Shown: positions 17,693 to 27,085, numbered from the stretch's first letter. The stretch is DNA of 64,000 bases from Myxococcus guangdongensis (GCF_024198255.1 NZ_JAJVKW010000006.1:124001-188000); one strand, 5' to 3'. Translations and numbers: made by a program. Notes: generated by a model from the sequence alone, not told the origin.

Positions 17693-18184
17693 TTATGGGC
17701 CTTCCTTCGAGCGGGTGAACTCCATCACCCAGTTGGTCTCCCAGCTCAGCCCCGCGTCGGGCGAGAACGCCTGTTCCCAGCGCGCGGTGTCCTGGCCCAT
17801 CCGGGTCCAGGTGAAGCGGACGCGGATGGGGCGGCCCTCGAAGGTGTCGTTCGTTTCGAACAGGCCCACCTCGCCCACGAAGCCGCCCAGCACGGGCGGG
17901 TCGATGGTGTGGTTGCGGTTGTCCACCCAGGAGATGGACCATTGCTTCGTCGCCGGGTTGTAGACCCGGGTCGCCAGGCCCACGAAGCCGGGCCAGAACT
18001 CGCTTCGATACGTCTCCTGATTGCCGAGTCCGCCGGGCAGCGGATGCTCTTCGGCGGTGGCCTCGAACGGCAGCCACTCCGTGCACCCCTTCAGTCGCTC
18101 CTTGAGGCGGCGGTTGTGGACCCGCCAGCGTCCCATGAGGAAGTCGAAGTCCCGCGCCCCGTCGTTCTGTCCCTGTTCCCGCAT
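17693..18184 (-). CDS. DUF1579-like small soluble protein
   Basis: 163 residues from ATG 18184, with GGAG about 10 bases upstream; the longer open frame to 18724 overlaps the next lipoprotein gene out of frame and is rejected. The N-terminus 'RDFDFLMGRWRVHNRRLKERL' and the series 'W.PFEATAEEHPL.GGLGNQETYRSEF', 'YNPATKQWSISWVDN', 'RVRFTWTRMGQDTARWEQAFS.D.G.SWETNWVMEFTR' match the lipocalin-like beta-barrel architecture of DUF1579-type proteins. No signal peptide, so it is cytoplasmic. The biochemical role is unknown. Confidence 0.72.
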   Translation of the reverse strand: MREQGQNDGARDFDFLMGRWRVHNRRLKERLKGCTEWLPFEATAEEHPLPGGLGNQETYRSEFWPGFVGLATRVYNPATKQWSISWVDNRNHTIDPPVLGGFVGEVGLFETNDTFEGRPIRVRFTWTRMGQDTARWEQAFSPDAGLSWETNWVMEFTRSKEGP

Positions 18185-18305
18185 GCCATCGGCTCCGTTC
18201 AGGAGGTCGAGGGCCCGGTTCGGGCCCCCTGAACGCGTACGGTGGACGGGATATAGGGCGAACCCAGCCCTGATTCGGACAGGCCCTGGATTCACTCCGG
18301 ATGAA

Positions 18306-18866
18306 TCACCCGCAGATGGTTCCCAGCACCCAGCCGTTGGGGCAGCAAACGTAGGTTTCCATGTCCGTGCCCTGTGCGCTGTAGCCGCAGAAGGTCTCCT
18401 CCGGGTCGATCGCGATGCCACAGACACTGTAGGCGCCGTTGGTGGCGCAATAGTCTGACGGGCATTGCGAGTGGTGTGAGCACGGGAGGCCCGGCTTCCA
18501 TCCGTTGTAGCAGGTGCAGTCGATGACCGGACAGGTGGTTCCCTGGACCCATCCACCCTCACAACAGACATAGGCATTGCCATCGGTGCCCGTGGCGCTG
18601 AACCCACAGTAGGTTTCCTCGGGTTCGATTTCGATGCCACAGACTCGGGTGGTGCCGTTGTTGGCGCAGTAGTTGGAGGCGCAGTCCGAGTGGTCGGTGC
18701 AGGGGGCACCGGCCCGATAGCCACCGCCGCACTGGCAGTGGTCGAGACTTGCCTTGCTGCTCGCCTGAGCCGGCTCCTGCTCCGCCTCGGCTTTGGTGCT
18801 GCAGCCGGAGATACCCAGTGCCAGGAAAAGGAGTGTTCCTGTGAGGAGCGACTGAATGGCTTTCAT
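18306..18866 (-). CDS. Cys-rich lipoprotein with two tandem repeats
   Basis: 186 residues from ATG 18866, preceded by GAGGG. The lipobox is 'LALGISGCST'. After a Glu/Ala/Ser linker come two homologous Cys-rich units: residues about 44-104 and about 110-186. Both follow the pattern 'C.C..G...G.PC..HS.C.S(N/D)YCA.NG...VCGI.I.PEET(Y/F)CG(F/Y)SA.GTD...YVCC..GWV.GT.C'. It is probably a disulfide-rich surface protein that arose by internal duplication. Function is unknown. The gap to the next gene upstream (18867-19085) shows nothing clear. Confidence 0.72.
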   Translation of the reverse strand: MKAIQSLLTGTLLFLALGISGCSTKAEAEQEPAQASSKASLDHCQCGGGYRAGAPCTDHSDCASNYCANNGTTRVCGIEIEPEETYCGFSATGTDGNAYVCCEGGWVQGTTCPVIDCTCYNGWKPGLPCSHHSQCPSDYCATNGAYSVCGIAIDPEETFCGYSAQGTDMETYVCCPNGWVLGTICG

Positions 18867-19085
18867 GGGGCAGCCCTCTGGGGGATGTCGAGTTGGCTGC
18901 TTGTTACCAGGGCGATAGTGTTTGAGGCAATGATTTGCGATAGGTGGGTGCAACGCGGCAATGCTTGCGTTGCGGCGCGAAGGTTCTTGCCGAGGCGGAG
19001 AGGCAGGGGGCGGCGGCTTCGATGGGCGAATGGTTTGCGCCCTGCGACGCCATGCCTCGCAGAAAATGCGTTGGCGATGGGGAGG

Positions 19086-20555
19086 TCAGAAGGGGATGAC
19101 GTCGATGACTTCGGTGTGGTCGCCCGGCAGCCGGGGGGCTGCCTGTCCCGCGAGCTGCTTGATGCGCGCCGCGGAGCAGGGGCCACAGCCCAGGGCGTCC
19201 TTGAGCTTCTTCCCTCCGGGGCCGACTCGCAGGTTCTTGACCGCGTTCCACGCGTTGACGAGGCCGAACTTCCGGGTGCGGACGGTCTCTCCCCGGAGCG
19301 CCTTGCAGATCAACTCCAGGTCCGCGTCATCGAACTCGGTGAGGTCCCGGGCCGTGTCGTCGTTCGCGCGGTTGGCATAGAACACCCTGCGCTGTCTGGA
19401 GAAGGTGGGCCGGGTGTTCAGCGTCTGCATGAGCGCGCTGCCCGCCGTGAGGTCTCCGGGGCCGGGCACGCAGTCGGAGATGAACAGCGGAGCATCGGTG
19501 AAGCCCTGGAAGACGGGGTCGATGAGGGTCATCCGGAGGTCGAGCTGATTGGGGTTGGGCGGGGGCTCGAGCACGAAGCCGTTGCGATGCCTGCCGCGCA
19601 CCTTCTTCATGAACCCGCAGTTGGTGGGGACCTCCGTCGGCATCCACTCCGGGTCCACGAGCGAGTGGTCCGCGCCCGTCGCGATGATGGCGCCCAGTGA
19701 ATGCGCCACCACCTGGACGGTCGTCCCCGAGTGCGCTCCTCGCGCCTGGATGATGGCGTTGCGCAGGCAGTCCGCCGTCTCCATGGGGTGCCGGTTGTCT
19801 GGGTAGAAGAAGTCGTAGACCTGCGCATTGGACGGGAAGTGGTTGATGGCCGGGTCCATCACCTCGGGGCCGGCGCCGATGCCATGCACGGAGATGTAGG
19901 GCACCTTGTTCGGGTCGATGGGCCCTCGGGGCCGGAGCTCGCAGATGCCACAGCGCGCGCGCATCCGGGACCGCTCCGCGCCATTCGTCCGGTCTGCGGC
20001 CGTGGTCGGCGTGGGGTTCAGGACGGGAGTCGGAGCAGGAGTGGCCTGGGGCTCGAAGGAGGCTTGCACCACCGACGCTTCTGCCAGGCTCGCGCCCGCG
20101 TCGGTCCCCGCATCGGCGCCTGCGTCCGCGCCGGGGCTGCTCCCCGCGTCGCGCCCGCCGTCCGAACCCGCGTCTGAACCACCACCACCGCCGCCGCCAC
20201 CTCCGTCCGAGCCCGCATCCGCGCCTGCGTCCACCCCCGCGTCGTCTTCGCACGTGGGCGTCTCGGTGAAGTCCTGCTCGGGCGGAGGACAGCCCGCGTC
20301 TCCGGCGTCACCCGCGTCACCCGCGTCACCCGCGTCGGTGCCTCCATCACACTCGCCGCAGGACTCGGACTCTTCGTCTTCCGTCGTCATCCCTTCGCGC
20401 CACGGCGCCATGCTCCCGGCGCCCCCGTCCTGCGTGGAGCAGGACGATGACATGCTGGCGGTCATCACGAGCATCGCCAGGAGGAGTGAGCGGGCAACGA
20501 TGGGACTGATGGTCGGAAGGCGCGGTGGCTGGGATTCCCGCATGGGCGAAGTCAT
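19086..20555 (-). CDS. Lipase-like alpha/beta-hydrolase lipoprotein with Asp-Ala-Gly linker
   Basis: 489 residues from ATG 20555 (ATG 20543 is equally possible). An N-terminal hydrophobic signal ends in 'SMSSSCSTQ', so it is probably lipidated. Residues about 65-180 are low-complexity Asp/Ala/Gly ('GDAGDAGDAG', then a run of Gly), a typical myxobacterial surface linker. The catalytic half starts at about residue 220: 'VPYISVHGIGAGPEVMDP' (oxyanion strand), 'TTVQVVAHSLGAIIATGADH' with the nucleophile Ser in AHSLG (Gly replaced by Ala at the first position of GxSxG), and a later 'LTLIDPVF' strand. The acid and His are not certain. It is likely a surface lipase or esterase. Confidence 0.7.
   Translation of the reverse strand: MTSPMRESQPPRLPTISPIVARSLLLAMLVMTASMSSSCSTQDGGAGSMAPWREGMTTEDEESESCGECDGGTDAGDAGDAGDAGDAGCPPPEQDFTETPTCEDDAGVDAGADAGSDGGGGGGGGGSDAGSDGGRDAGSSPGADAGADAGTDAGASLAEASVVQASFEPQATPAPTPVLNPTPTTAADRTNGAERSRMRARCGICELRPRGPIDPNKVPYISVHGIGAGPEVMDPAINHFPSNAQVYDFFYPDNRHPMETADCLRNAIIQARGAHSGTTVQVVAHSLGAIIATGADHSLVDPEWMPTEVPTNCGFMKKVRGRHRNGFVLEPPPNPNQLDLRMTLIDPVFQGFTDAPLFISDCVPGPGDLTAGSALMQTLNTRPTFSRQRRVFYANRANDDTARDLTEFDDADLELICKALRGETVRTRKFGLVNAWNAVKNLRVGPGGKKLKDALGCGPCSAARIKQLAGQAAPRLPGDHTEVIDVIPF
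20305..20337. repeat. 9-bp tandem repeat encoding Asp-Ala-Gly linker
   Basis: About four copies of a 9-bp unit (CACCCGCGT on the plus strand) encode the GDA linker repeats of the lipase-like gene. Such a run is prone to slippage in steps of three residues. Confidence 0.6.
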
Positions 20556-20836
20556 CCGTCGTGAGTTTTCAATCCCAGGGGAACGGGTCGTTCTCCGTGG
20601 GTTGTCTTTGGGGATGCGGAACCTGTTGCAGTCGTCGCCCTCCAATCCAACTGTGGGCCCAGGGTTTGGGTCAAGCCCTGCGCTCCTGACGCGTTGCGCC
20701 CAGTGGCGAACGTGTTGGGTTCAGGTGTCCTCGTGAGGCCCCCCGGGTCAAAGCCAGCAAGCGCAGCTTGACCGCCTTGGGTGAGCCCGGCGTCGAACGT
20801 CAGCACTCCAGGAACAGGAGGCCCCCGCCGCAGTGG

Positions 20837-21523
20837 TTACTGGAGGGCCTGGGCGTCCTCGTCGCCCGGAGCGAACAGTTCCTCCATGGGAAGGTCCACG
20901 CCTTCTCGCGCCAGGTAGGTGACGGTGCTGATCTTGCCGTTGACCGAGGGCTCACCGCGCACCGACACGAAGGCCCCGTTCCAGACCTGTCGCTCCACGG
21001 ACATGAAGGCCTTCTGCATGAAGCTGAGCGACTGCTCGCTGTCTGCGTGTTCCGTCTCGATGCGGCACAGGCGGGTCCGGCACTCGATGGACCTGAGGTG
21101 TGAGGCGTCTGGCAGTGCGGCGCTCACGCCATCCTTCGCTTGTTGCTCGGCGCTCCGTGCCCAGCCAGGGTCGAAAGGCTCGCTTCCGAAGTATATTTCC
21201 ATGCGCTGGCTCACCTGCTCCGTGGAAACAGCGGGCGGAGCCTGCGTCACCACAGCCTCGGGTTTCGGGGGCGAGGGCTCGGGTGGGGCCGCAAGCACGG
21301 GGGGGCTCGGCGCCGGGGCGGCGGCCTCGACGCGGGCAACTCGGGGGAGGCTGGGCGACGTGGCATCGGGAGCGGAGGCGCGCTCCTGCTGCTCGGATTG
21401 GAGATGCTCGACTCGGGAGGCGAGCTGAACGAGCTCATCCCTGATTTGTACCTGAAGGGCGTACGGCACGGTGATGCACGTGCAGGCGAGGGCGCCTCCT
21501 GTCAGGAGCAGTCGGGGCTTCAT
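20837..21523 (-). CDS. Unrecognised membrane-anchored protein
   Basis: 228 residues. The N-terminus has an uncleaved-looking hydrophobic segment ('LLLTGGALACTCITVPYAL') followed by a short coiled-coil-like stretch ('IRDELVQLASRVEHLQSEQQERA') and a Pro/Ala/Glu-rich spacer to residue about 105. The C-terminal domain has 'RMEIYFGSEPFDPGWARSAEQQ', then 'IECRTRLCRIE', with two closely spaced Cys, and beta-rich sequence. I do not recognise the family. The pattern of anchor, spacer and small domain suggests a periplasmic protein. A strong hairpin separates it from the upstream gene, so it probably has its own promoter. Confidence 0.6.
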   Translation of the reverse strand: MKPRLLLTGGALACTCITVPYALQVQIRDELVQLASRVEHLQSEQQERASAPDATSPSLPRVARVEAAAPAPSPPVLAAPPEPSPPKPEAVVTQAPPAVSTEQVSQRMEIYFGSEPFDPGWARSAEQQAKDGVSAALPDASHLRSIECRTRLCRIETEHADSEQSLSFMQKAFMSVERQVWNGAFVSVRGEPSVNGKISTVTYLAREGVDLPMEELFAPGDEDAQALQ

Positions 21524-21543
21524 GGTCAGGACCTCGGTGGGTG

Positions 21544-21580
21544 GAGCCGCCGCTCCGTGGGTATCCGGGAGCGGCGGCTC
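21544..21580 (-). terminator. Strong hairpin terminator downstream of the 21588-22040 gene
   Basis: Perfect 13-bp inverted repeat: GAGCCGCCGCTCC at 21544-21556 and GGAGCGGCGGCTC at 21568-21580, with an 11-base loop. It lies just past the stop of the minus-strand secreted-protein gene and before the ATG at 21523. Confidence 0.72.
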
Positions 21581-21587
21581 GATGGGA

Positions 21588-22040
21588 CTACTGGTACCAG
21601 TTCACGCTGTTCACGCGCGCGCCCGGGCTGAGGTCGCAGGCGAGGTTCAGCGTTCCGCCAGCGGGGACGAACACGGGGCCGAGCACGATGTCCCGGTTGG
21701 CGCCGAAGCCCGGGAGATAGCCGAGGGGCACCTGGTAAATGCCCGTCGCATCCTTGGTGAGGCCGAAGAACCGGCAGCCGACGTTGTTGGCGGGGGTCGC
21801 GCCGTAGGCGTTCACGGTGACCCGGTAGTTACCGGAGCCGTCGACCATGAGCGGATAGAACACCGTGATCGTCCAGGAGCAGTTGTTGGTCAGCGTGGTC
21901 CACGACTCGCCCGTGCAAGCGCCGTCCGCGTGGATCTGCGGCTTGCCATGCCACCCGGCCACGGTGCGGGCGTTGGCGGTACCTGCGACGCTGGTGAGCA
22001 CCAGCGCTGAAGCAACGAGGGTCTTCATGTGATGGGTCAT
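21588..22040 (-). CDS. Secreted protein of unknown function
   Basis: 150 residues from ATG 22040 (Met5 at 22028 also fits). A clear signal peptide, 'MKTLVASALVLTSVAGTANA', is followed by a beta-rich mature domain with four Cys ('ADGACTGESWTTLTNNCSWT', 'NNVGCRFFGL', 'LNLACDLSPG') that probably pair. The sequence looks like a small secreted beta-sandwich; I do not recognise the family. It is divergent from the Ser/Thr kinase gene across 346 bp. Confidence 0.65.
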   Translation of the reverse strand: MTHHMKTLVASALVLTSVAGTANARTVAGWHGKPQIHADGACTGESWTTLTNNCSWTITVFYPLMVDGSGNYRVTVNAYGATPANNVGCRFFGLTKDATGIYQVPLGYLPGFGANRDIVLGPVFVPAGGTLNLACDLSPGARVNSVNWYQ

Positions 22041-22386
22041 GGGGTCGGTTTCTGGCTGTGGGGGTACTTCGAGGCGCGTGGATGTGTTTGCCGGAGCAGG
22101 CCTCGCGGCTCGGCGGCTTGGGCGTGGATGTGTGGATTTGATGCGTCCGTCGTGATGACAGTTCCTCGCATCCGCGCCGAATGCGAGTGATTGCACCCGG
22201 CGTGCCGAGCCGAATGACGCGGTCTCCAGAGGCGTCTCCCTCTGAACTCACCCAACAGTCGGCCGAGCGGGCATGATGCAGGCACAGCGCCGAGCGGTGC
22301 CGGGCACACCTCAGCGCCGTGTCGGATGGCAGGGCCCTTGCGTCTTGGGCGACCGCCATGGGCTATCATGACGCCATGGGGGATTC
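22041..22386. other. Divergent intergenic region holding a sigma-54 promoter candidate
   Basis: 346 bases between the secreted-protein gene (leftward) and the kinase gene (rightward). The right part carries the -24/-12 element at 22327-22341. I see no gene in the remainder. Confidence 0.5.
22327..22341 (+). promoter_or_regulatory. Sigma-54 (-24/-12) promoter candidate for the Ser/Thr kinase gene
   Basis: TGGCAGGGCCCTTGC matches the RpoN consensus TGGCAC-N5-TTGC at all invariant positions (GG and GC with the required spacing) with one mismatch (G for C in TGGCAC). Transcription would start near 22353, giving a leader of about 34 nt before the ATG at 22387. Confidence 0.55.
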
Positions 22387-25300
22387 ATGGACGATGACCG
22401 GGATGACGTTCCGGAGGCGGCGCGGTCCACCGTGGAGCTCAGTCTCGCGCCCGGTGCGGGGGAGACCGGTCTCCACGGAGACTCCTCCGTGGGCCATTAC
22501 ACGCTGCTGGCGCTGCTTGGCCGCGGCGGCATGGGAGAGGTCCACAAGGCCTGGGACCGGCGGCTGAGTCGCACCGTCGCGCTGAAGTTCGTGCGGGGCG
22601 GTGACCCGGACCGGGTGATGCGCTTCCTCCAAGAGGCCCAAACGCAGGCGCGAATCGAGCACCCGAATGTGTGCGCGGTGTACGAGGTCGGTCACGCGGA
22701 GGGCCGTCACTACATCGCCATGCAGCTCATCGAGGGGCAGCGGCTCGACCAGGTCGCCGGAGGACTGTCGCTCCCCGAGAAAGTCCAGGTGATGCGAGAG
22801 GTCGCCTCCGCGATGTACGAGGCGCACAATCTCGGCGTCATCCACCGCGACCTCAAGCCGGGCAACATCATGGTGCGACGGCTGGAGAATGGGCGCTGCT
22901 TCCCGGTGGTGATGGACTTCGGCCTGGCGCACGAGGTCGGTCTCGCGCAGGGGCTCACCCGGTCCGGCGCGGTGATGGGGACCCCCGCGTACATGTCACC
23001 GGAGCAGGCCCGTGGAGATACGCGGGCCATCGACCGGCGCTCGGATGTCTATGGCCTTGGTGCCACCCTCCATGAACTGCTGGCCGGAGTGCCACCGTTC
23101 TCGGACAAGACGCTCCTCGGCACCCTCAACAAGGTGCTCCATGAAGATGCGCCGTCCCTGCGCTCGCTCGTGCCGCACCTGCCCGGCGACCTGGAGGTCA
23201 TCGTCCTCAAGTGTCTGAGCAAGGACCCCGAGCAGCGCTATGCGTCTGCGCGAGCCCTGGCCGAGGACCTGGGACGCTACCTCGACGGTGAGCCCATCCT
23301 CGGGCAGCGCCCGGCTCTTCTCTCCCGGCTCTGGCGCCGCGCGCGCAAGCACCGGACCCTGGTGGCCGTCTCCGTCATGTCGCTGGCGAGCATCCTTGTC
23401 CTCTCGGTCCTGGGCGTCACCTCCCGCCTGGATGCGCGTCATGCCCGACTGCAATCGGAGGTGCGGGCGCGGATGGCCGAGCAATTGGGCCAGCAGGTGA
23501 AGGACATCGAGTGGTTCCTGCGCCTGGCCTACACGACTCCCTTGCACGACACCGGTCGAGAGCAGCAGCTCGTGCGCGAGCGCATGGCGCGCATCGCGGC
23601 CTGGCGGCACACGTTGGGGGAGCCAGGGGACGCGCTCGTCCAGTACGCGCTGGGGCGGGGACATCTGGCGATGCACGAGTTGGAGCAGGCCCACGAAGCG
23701 CTGACGCGCGCGAGGCGGCTGGGGCTGGATTCGCCAGAGCTCCATCATGCGCTGGGCCGGGTCCTCGGCGAGCGTTACCACCAGGCAATGGAAGAGGCGC
23801 GGCGCGGGGGAGACGCGACGTGGGTCGCGGAGCGGCAGCGCATCATCGAGGCGCAGTACCTCCAACCCGCGCTCCAGTCTCTCGAGCGCAGCCGCGTGCT
23901 GGAGCTGGAGTCTCCCCGGTACCTGGAGGGACTGATTGCCTTCTATCGCCGGGATTACGACGCGGCGGCGCGGGCCGCGACCCTCGCCGAGGCCCAGGCG
24001 CCGTGGTCGTACGAGGCCCGGAAGCTCGCGGGAGACGTGGCGCACGCGCGAGCCATGGAGCAACTGGAGCGGGGCGAATACGACGCGGCACGCTCGGGCC
24101 TGCGCGAGGCTCGCCGCCTTCATGAGCGCGCCGTGGAATTGGGACGCAGCGACGCCCGGAGCTACGAGGCGCTGGCGGAGGTGGGGCTGCAGGAGGCGGA
24201 GCTGGACCGGCGCCAGGGGCAGCTTCCCCACGCATCGCTGGAGAAGGCGTTGGCCGCGGCGGAACAGGGCCTCCAGGCCGCGCCGTCTCGCGGGGCGGGC
24301 TATACCCGCAAGGCGTTCATCCTCATCAATCGCTACCGCGCCGCGAACGCAGCAGGCCAGGGGCTGGACCCGAAACCCATCCTCGCCGACTGCCTCGCCA
24401 CCGCCTCTCGCGCGGTGGAGTTGTCCCCCCAGGACGTCCAGGCGCACGACATCCTGGGCGTCGGCCATTTCTTCCAGGGGCTCCGGGCGGCGTGGGAGGA
24501 AAAGGACCCCGAGCCTGCCTGGGGCGAGGCCATCTCCCGACTGGAACGGGCCCTCGAACTCCAGCCTCAATACCCGTGGGGACTCAATGACCTGGCGCTG
24601 GTGCATCATTCGCGAGGGACTCACCAGCGCGAGCGCGGAGAGGACCCGTCTGCCTCCTACGCCGAGGCGGAGCGCCTCCTGCGTCTGGCCGTGAGGCACG
24701 ACCCGAAATACGTGTTCGGGTTCTCGAACCTGGCGGAGCTGTACAACGCGATGGCGGCGCACGGCCTCGCGAGGGGGCTCGATCCGGAGCCCGAGGTGCA
24801 GAAGGCCATCGCGGCGGGAGAGGCCGCGCTCGCCATCAACGGCAACTTCCACTCGGCGCTGAACAAGCTGGGGCTCTCGGAGCTGCTTCGCGCGGAGCAC
24901 CTCGTCGTCTCGGGGGCGGATGCACGGGCTCCACTGGAGCGTGCTTCCCATTGGTTCGAGCGTTCGCTCGGTATCAACCCGACCTTCGGTCGGAGCCACT
25001 TCTTCCTCGCGATGGGACATTGGCTCTCGGCGACCCATGCCGTGCGCGAAGACAGGGACCCCGGCGCCTCGCTCCAGGCGGGCCAGCGTGCCCTGGCGGC
25101 CGCGCTGCGCGGGGACAAGAGCTGCGCCGACTGCCAGGTCCTGAGCGCGCGTCTGGCGCTCGTGGAGGCCGCCTGGGCACGACGCAGTGGGCTCTCCGGA
25201 CTTCGACACCTCCAGCACGCGCATGCCGAGGCCCGGAGGGCGGTGGAGATACATCCCTACAACGAATCCCACGAAGTGCTGGCGAGAGCCTGCTGGCGTC

Positions 25301-25584
25301 TGGCGCAAGTGGTGTCACCGAGCGAGGCACCGGGCTTCATCTCCGAGGGGCTTGCGCAGGTGGACCTGGCGCTCGGGCTGGATTCGAAGCTGGCTTCGGC
25401 CCATGCCGTCCGTGGAGGGCTGCGATTGCTCCAGTCACGACTGGCGCGTGGGGATGAGGAGCGCGCCGCCCATCTGAGTCAGGCCCGCGAGTCACTGTCG
25501 CGGGCGATGGAACTCCGGCCCCTGCTCCGGCGGGAGGATGCGGACGCGCTGCGCGAAGCGGGCTTCAGTGCGTCGCGGGATTGA
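22387..25584 (+). CDS. Membrane-anchored Ser/Thr protein kinase with TPR-like C-terminal region
   Basis: 1065 residues. The Hanks-type kinase domain spans residues about 37-300: Gly loop 'LLGRGGMGEV' (44-52), Lys67 in 'VALKFV', catalytic 'VIHRDLKPGN' (Asp155), 'MDFGLA' (Asp177), and 'GTPAYMSPEQ'. All catalytic residues are present, so it should be active. A transmembrane helix follows at about 325-345. The remaining 700 residues are helical TPR-like repeats ('AYEAL', 'A..RAVEL', 'YPWGLNDLALVHHSRG'), a sensor or scaffold facing the periplasm if topology is standard. A sigma-54 promoter candidate precedes it, and an FHA-type sigma-54 activator is encoded 1.5 kb past its end. Its 3' end overlaps the convergent ADYC gene by 20 bp. 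Confidence 0.9.
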   Translation: MDDDRDDVPEAARSTVELSLAPGAGETGLHGDSSVGHYTLLALLGRGGMGEVHKAWDRRLSRTVALKFVRGGDPDRVMRFLQEAQTQARIEHPNVCAVYEVGHAEGRHYIAMQLIEGQRLDQVAGGLSLPEKVQVMREVASAMYEAHNLGVIHRDLKPGNIMVRRLENGRCFPVVMDFGLAHEVGLAQGLTRSGAVMGTPAYMSPEQARGDTRAIDRRSDVYGLGATLHELLAGVPPFSDKTLLGTLNKVLHEDAPSLRSLVPHLPGDLEVIVLKCLSKDPEQRYASARALAEDLGRYLDGEPILGQRPALLSRLWRRARKHRTLVAVSVMSLASILVLSVLGVTSRLDARHARLQSEVRARMAEQLGQQVKDIEWFLRLAYTTPLHDTGREQQLVRERMARIAAWRHTLGEPGDALVQYALGRGHLAMHELEQAHEALTRARRLGLDSPELHHALGRVLGERYHQAMEEARRGGDATWVAERQRIIEAQYLQPALQSLERSRVLELESPRYLEGLIAFYRRDYDAAARAATLAEAQAPWSYEARKLAGDVAHARAMEQLERGEYDAARSGLREARRLHERAVELGRSDARSYEALAEVGLQEAELDRRQGQLPHASLEKALAAAEQGLQAAPSRGAGYTRKAFILINRYRAANAAGQGLDPKPILADCLATASRAVELSPQDVQAHDILGVGHFFQGLRAAWEEKDPEPAWGEAISRLERALELQPQYPWGLNDLALVHHSRGTHQRERGEDPSASYAEAERLLRLAVRHDPKYVFGFSNLAELYNAMAAHGLARGLDPEPEVQKAIAAGEAALAINGNFHSALNKLGLSELLRAEHLVVSGADARAPLERASHWFERSLGINPTFGRSHFFLAMGHWLSATHAVREDRDPGASLQAGQRALAAALRGDKSCADCQVLSARLALVEAAWARRSGLSGLRHLQHAHAEARRAVEIHPYNESHEVLARACWRLAQVVSPSEAPGFISEGLAQVDLALGLDSKLASAHAVRGGLRLLQSRLARGDEERAAHLSQARESLSRAMELRPLLRREDADALREAGFSASRD

Positions 25585-26896
25585 CCGTCCCCGTGGCGAG
25601 CTTTCCCGTCGATGTCCACGTGGGCGACCTGGGACAAGGCGGTACATCGTACAGTCCCGCGGGCAGGTCGATGTCGGGGACCCGGCGATTCTCCGCGTTG
25701 AGGCAGACTGCGCCCAGGGGACTCCAGAGGGCCTCCAGCGTACGAAGCTCCTCGACGTGGTTGTTCGCGTTCCTCCCCAGGCCGAGTTCGTCGCGCTTGG
25801 CGATGCGCGTGCCGTTCCGGGTGTAGCTCGAGAGGTCTCCACGGCCGACGAAGTACGCGGCGCGCTTGGCCTGCAGGCACGCGCCGAAGACATGGCCGCG
25901 CAGCACATCGTAGTCGCCCGTTTCGGGGCTCCAGGGGGCGTAGCCCCAGTCGAGGCAGGTGACGATGGCTCCCGACGCACAGCCGACGGTGGTCCACTCG
26001 GGGACGGGCTCGACGGCTGCGTTCACGCTGTTGATGCGCAGCCCCGGCAGGAACGACGTGGGGTCCCTGTCGGGGGCGGTGGCGCCCCTCGGAGTGCAGT
26101 GCTTCAGCCAAGGGCGTCCGGTCGCGTATTCCCGATAGCGGACGTCGTACCCGTGGACCCGGGCCGACGCATCCGAGAGGGGCGTCACGGCCAGTTCGAG
26201 GACGAAGGGGCCTGTGGGAGCGCCGTCGTCGGGTGGAAGCCGCACCACGAGCTTCAACCGGCGGAGCTTCTCGCCCTGCAGGGAGTGGACCTGGGTGGCT
26301 CTGTCCAGGCAGGGGCTGGACAGGGAACAGTAGTTCACCGTGAGCTGGGTGCCCGTGGCCTGGATGCTGTGAATCCGGACGCCCTCGTCGGCGCCGGGAA
26401 TCTGAGGATTCTGAAGCACGCCAGTCACGGTGGCTTCGCCGAGCTGTCCCCCGCGCTTGGTGGGGTCTCGGCCCATCAATCGGACAGAGGGGTGGGGTGA
26501 CGCGGCCGAGGCCGGAACGTTCTCGAAGGCTTCGGGACAGAAGCGTGGAATGCCATCCACCATGAAGCAGTAGGTGCCGCCCTCGATGATGTAGATGCCC
26601 AGTCCGTTCGTCTCGGGGGGGTGGCAGCTGGGTTGTCCCGTCGGACATTGCCAGGGATCCAGCGGCTGTGCCCCCGTTCCGAGCACACAGGGCTCCACGC
26701 GGCAGTCCCGGACGGGCAACCCTTCGTTGATGTCGGGGTCTCCAGGCGGAGTGGGTTTCACGCACGACTTGCTTCCAGGGAACAATGCACAGCAACCGCT
26801 GAGCCCAAGGGCCAGCAACAGCATCAACGGATACAGCACCCTCGACCTCGAGTCGAACGCAGAGGGACGGGATTCTTGCTTCAAAGACATGTTCAT
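25565..26896 (-). CDS. ADYC-family lipoprotein
   Basis: 443 residues from ATG 26896 (Met at 26890 possible). A signal peptide with lipobox ('LLLALGLSGCCA') is followed by a Cys-rich region ('SCVKPTPPGDP', 'DCRVEPCVLG', 'QCPTGQPSC'). A beta-rich middle follows, and the C-terminal part has the ADYC-type pattern: 'FGACLQAKRAAYFVGRGDLSSYTRNGTRI', then 'LEALWSPLGAVCLNAENRR', where 'AAYF' stands in place of the canonical ADYC. This family is common and of unknown function in myxobacteria. It lies between the kinase (convergent, 20-bp overlap) and the FHA activator (divergent). Confidence 0.68.
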   Translation of the reverse strand: MNMSLKQESRPSAFDSRSRVLYPLMLLLALGLSGCCALFPGSKSCVKPTPPGDPDINEGLPVRDCRVEPCVLGTGAQPLDPWQCPTGQPSCHPPETNGLGIYIIEGGTYCFMVDGIPRFCPEAFENVPASAASPHPSVRLMGRDPTKRGGQLGEATVTGVLQNPQIPGADEGVRIHSIQATGTQLTVNYCSLSSPCLDRATQVHSLQGEKLRRLKLVVRLPPDDGAPTGPFVLELAVTPLSDASARVHGYDVRYREYATGRPWLKHCTPRGATAPDRDPTSFLPGLRINSVNAAVEPVPEWTTVGCASGAIVTCLDWGYAPWSPETGDYDVLRGHVFGACLQAKRAAYFVGRGDLSSYTRNGTRIAKRDELGLGRNANNHVEELRTLEALWSPLGAVCLNAENRRVPDIDLPAGLYDVPPCPRSPTWTSTGKLATGTVNPATH

Positions 26897-27085
26897 TTCA
26901 TCCGGGCATATGTTTGTGTTTGGTGAATGCGATGCCAGGAGACGGCGTGGGCCTCGAATTCTTGACAACTTCCTGTTTGGCCTGGAAGTTCAAAGACTTG
27001 CGAGGAGCCAGTGGCCCGCGGAGGAGGGGACTGGGTGGCACAATCGGTGGCACCGCCTGACGTGTGCCCGCGGCACAGGCATAAG

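Noticed and set aside
17693-18724. 343-residue version of the DUF1579-like gene
   Set aside because: The extra 180 residues are Pro/Thr/Arg-rich shadow sequence overlapping the Cys-rich lipoprotein gene; ATG 18184 has a ribosome site.
25538-26500. 320-residue plus-strand frame antisense to the ADYC gene
   Set aside because: Shadow composition, no ribosome site, and the minus frame has a lipobox and family motifs.
27036-27052. TGGCAC followed by GGTGGC before the FHA activator as a sigma-54 promoter
   Set aside because: The -12 GC is displaced by one base from the required spacing, and RpoN promoters tolerate almost no spacing change.
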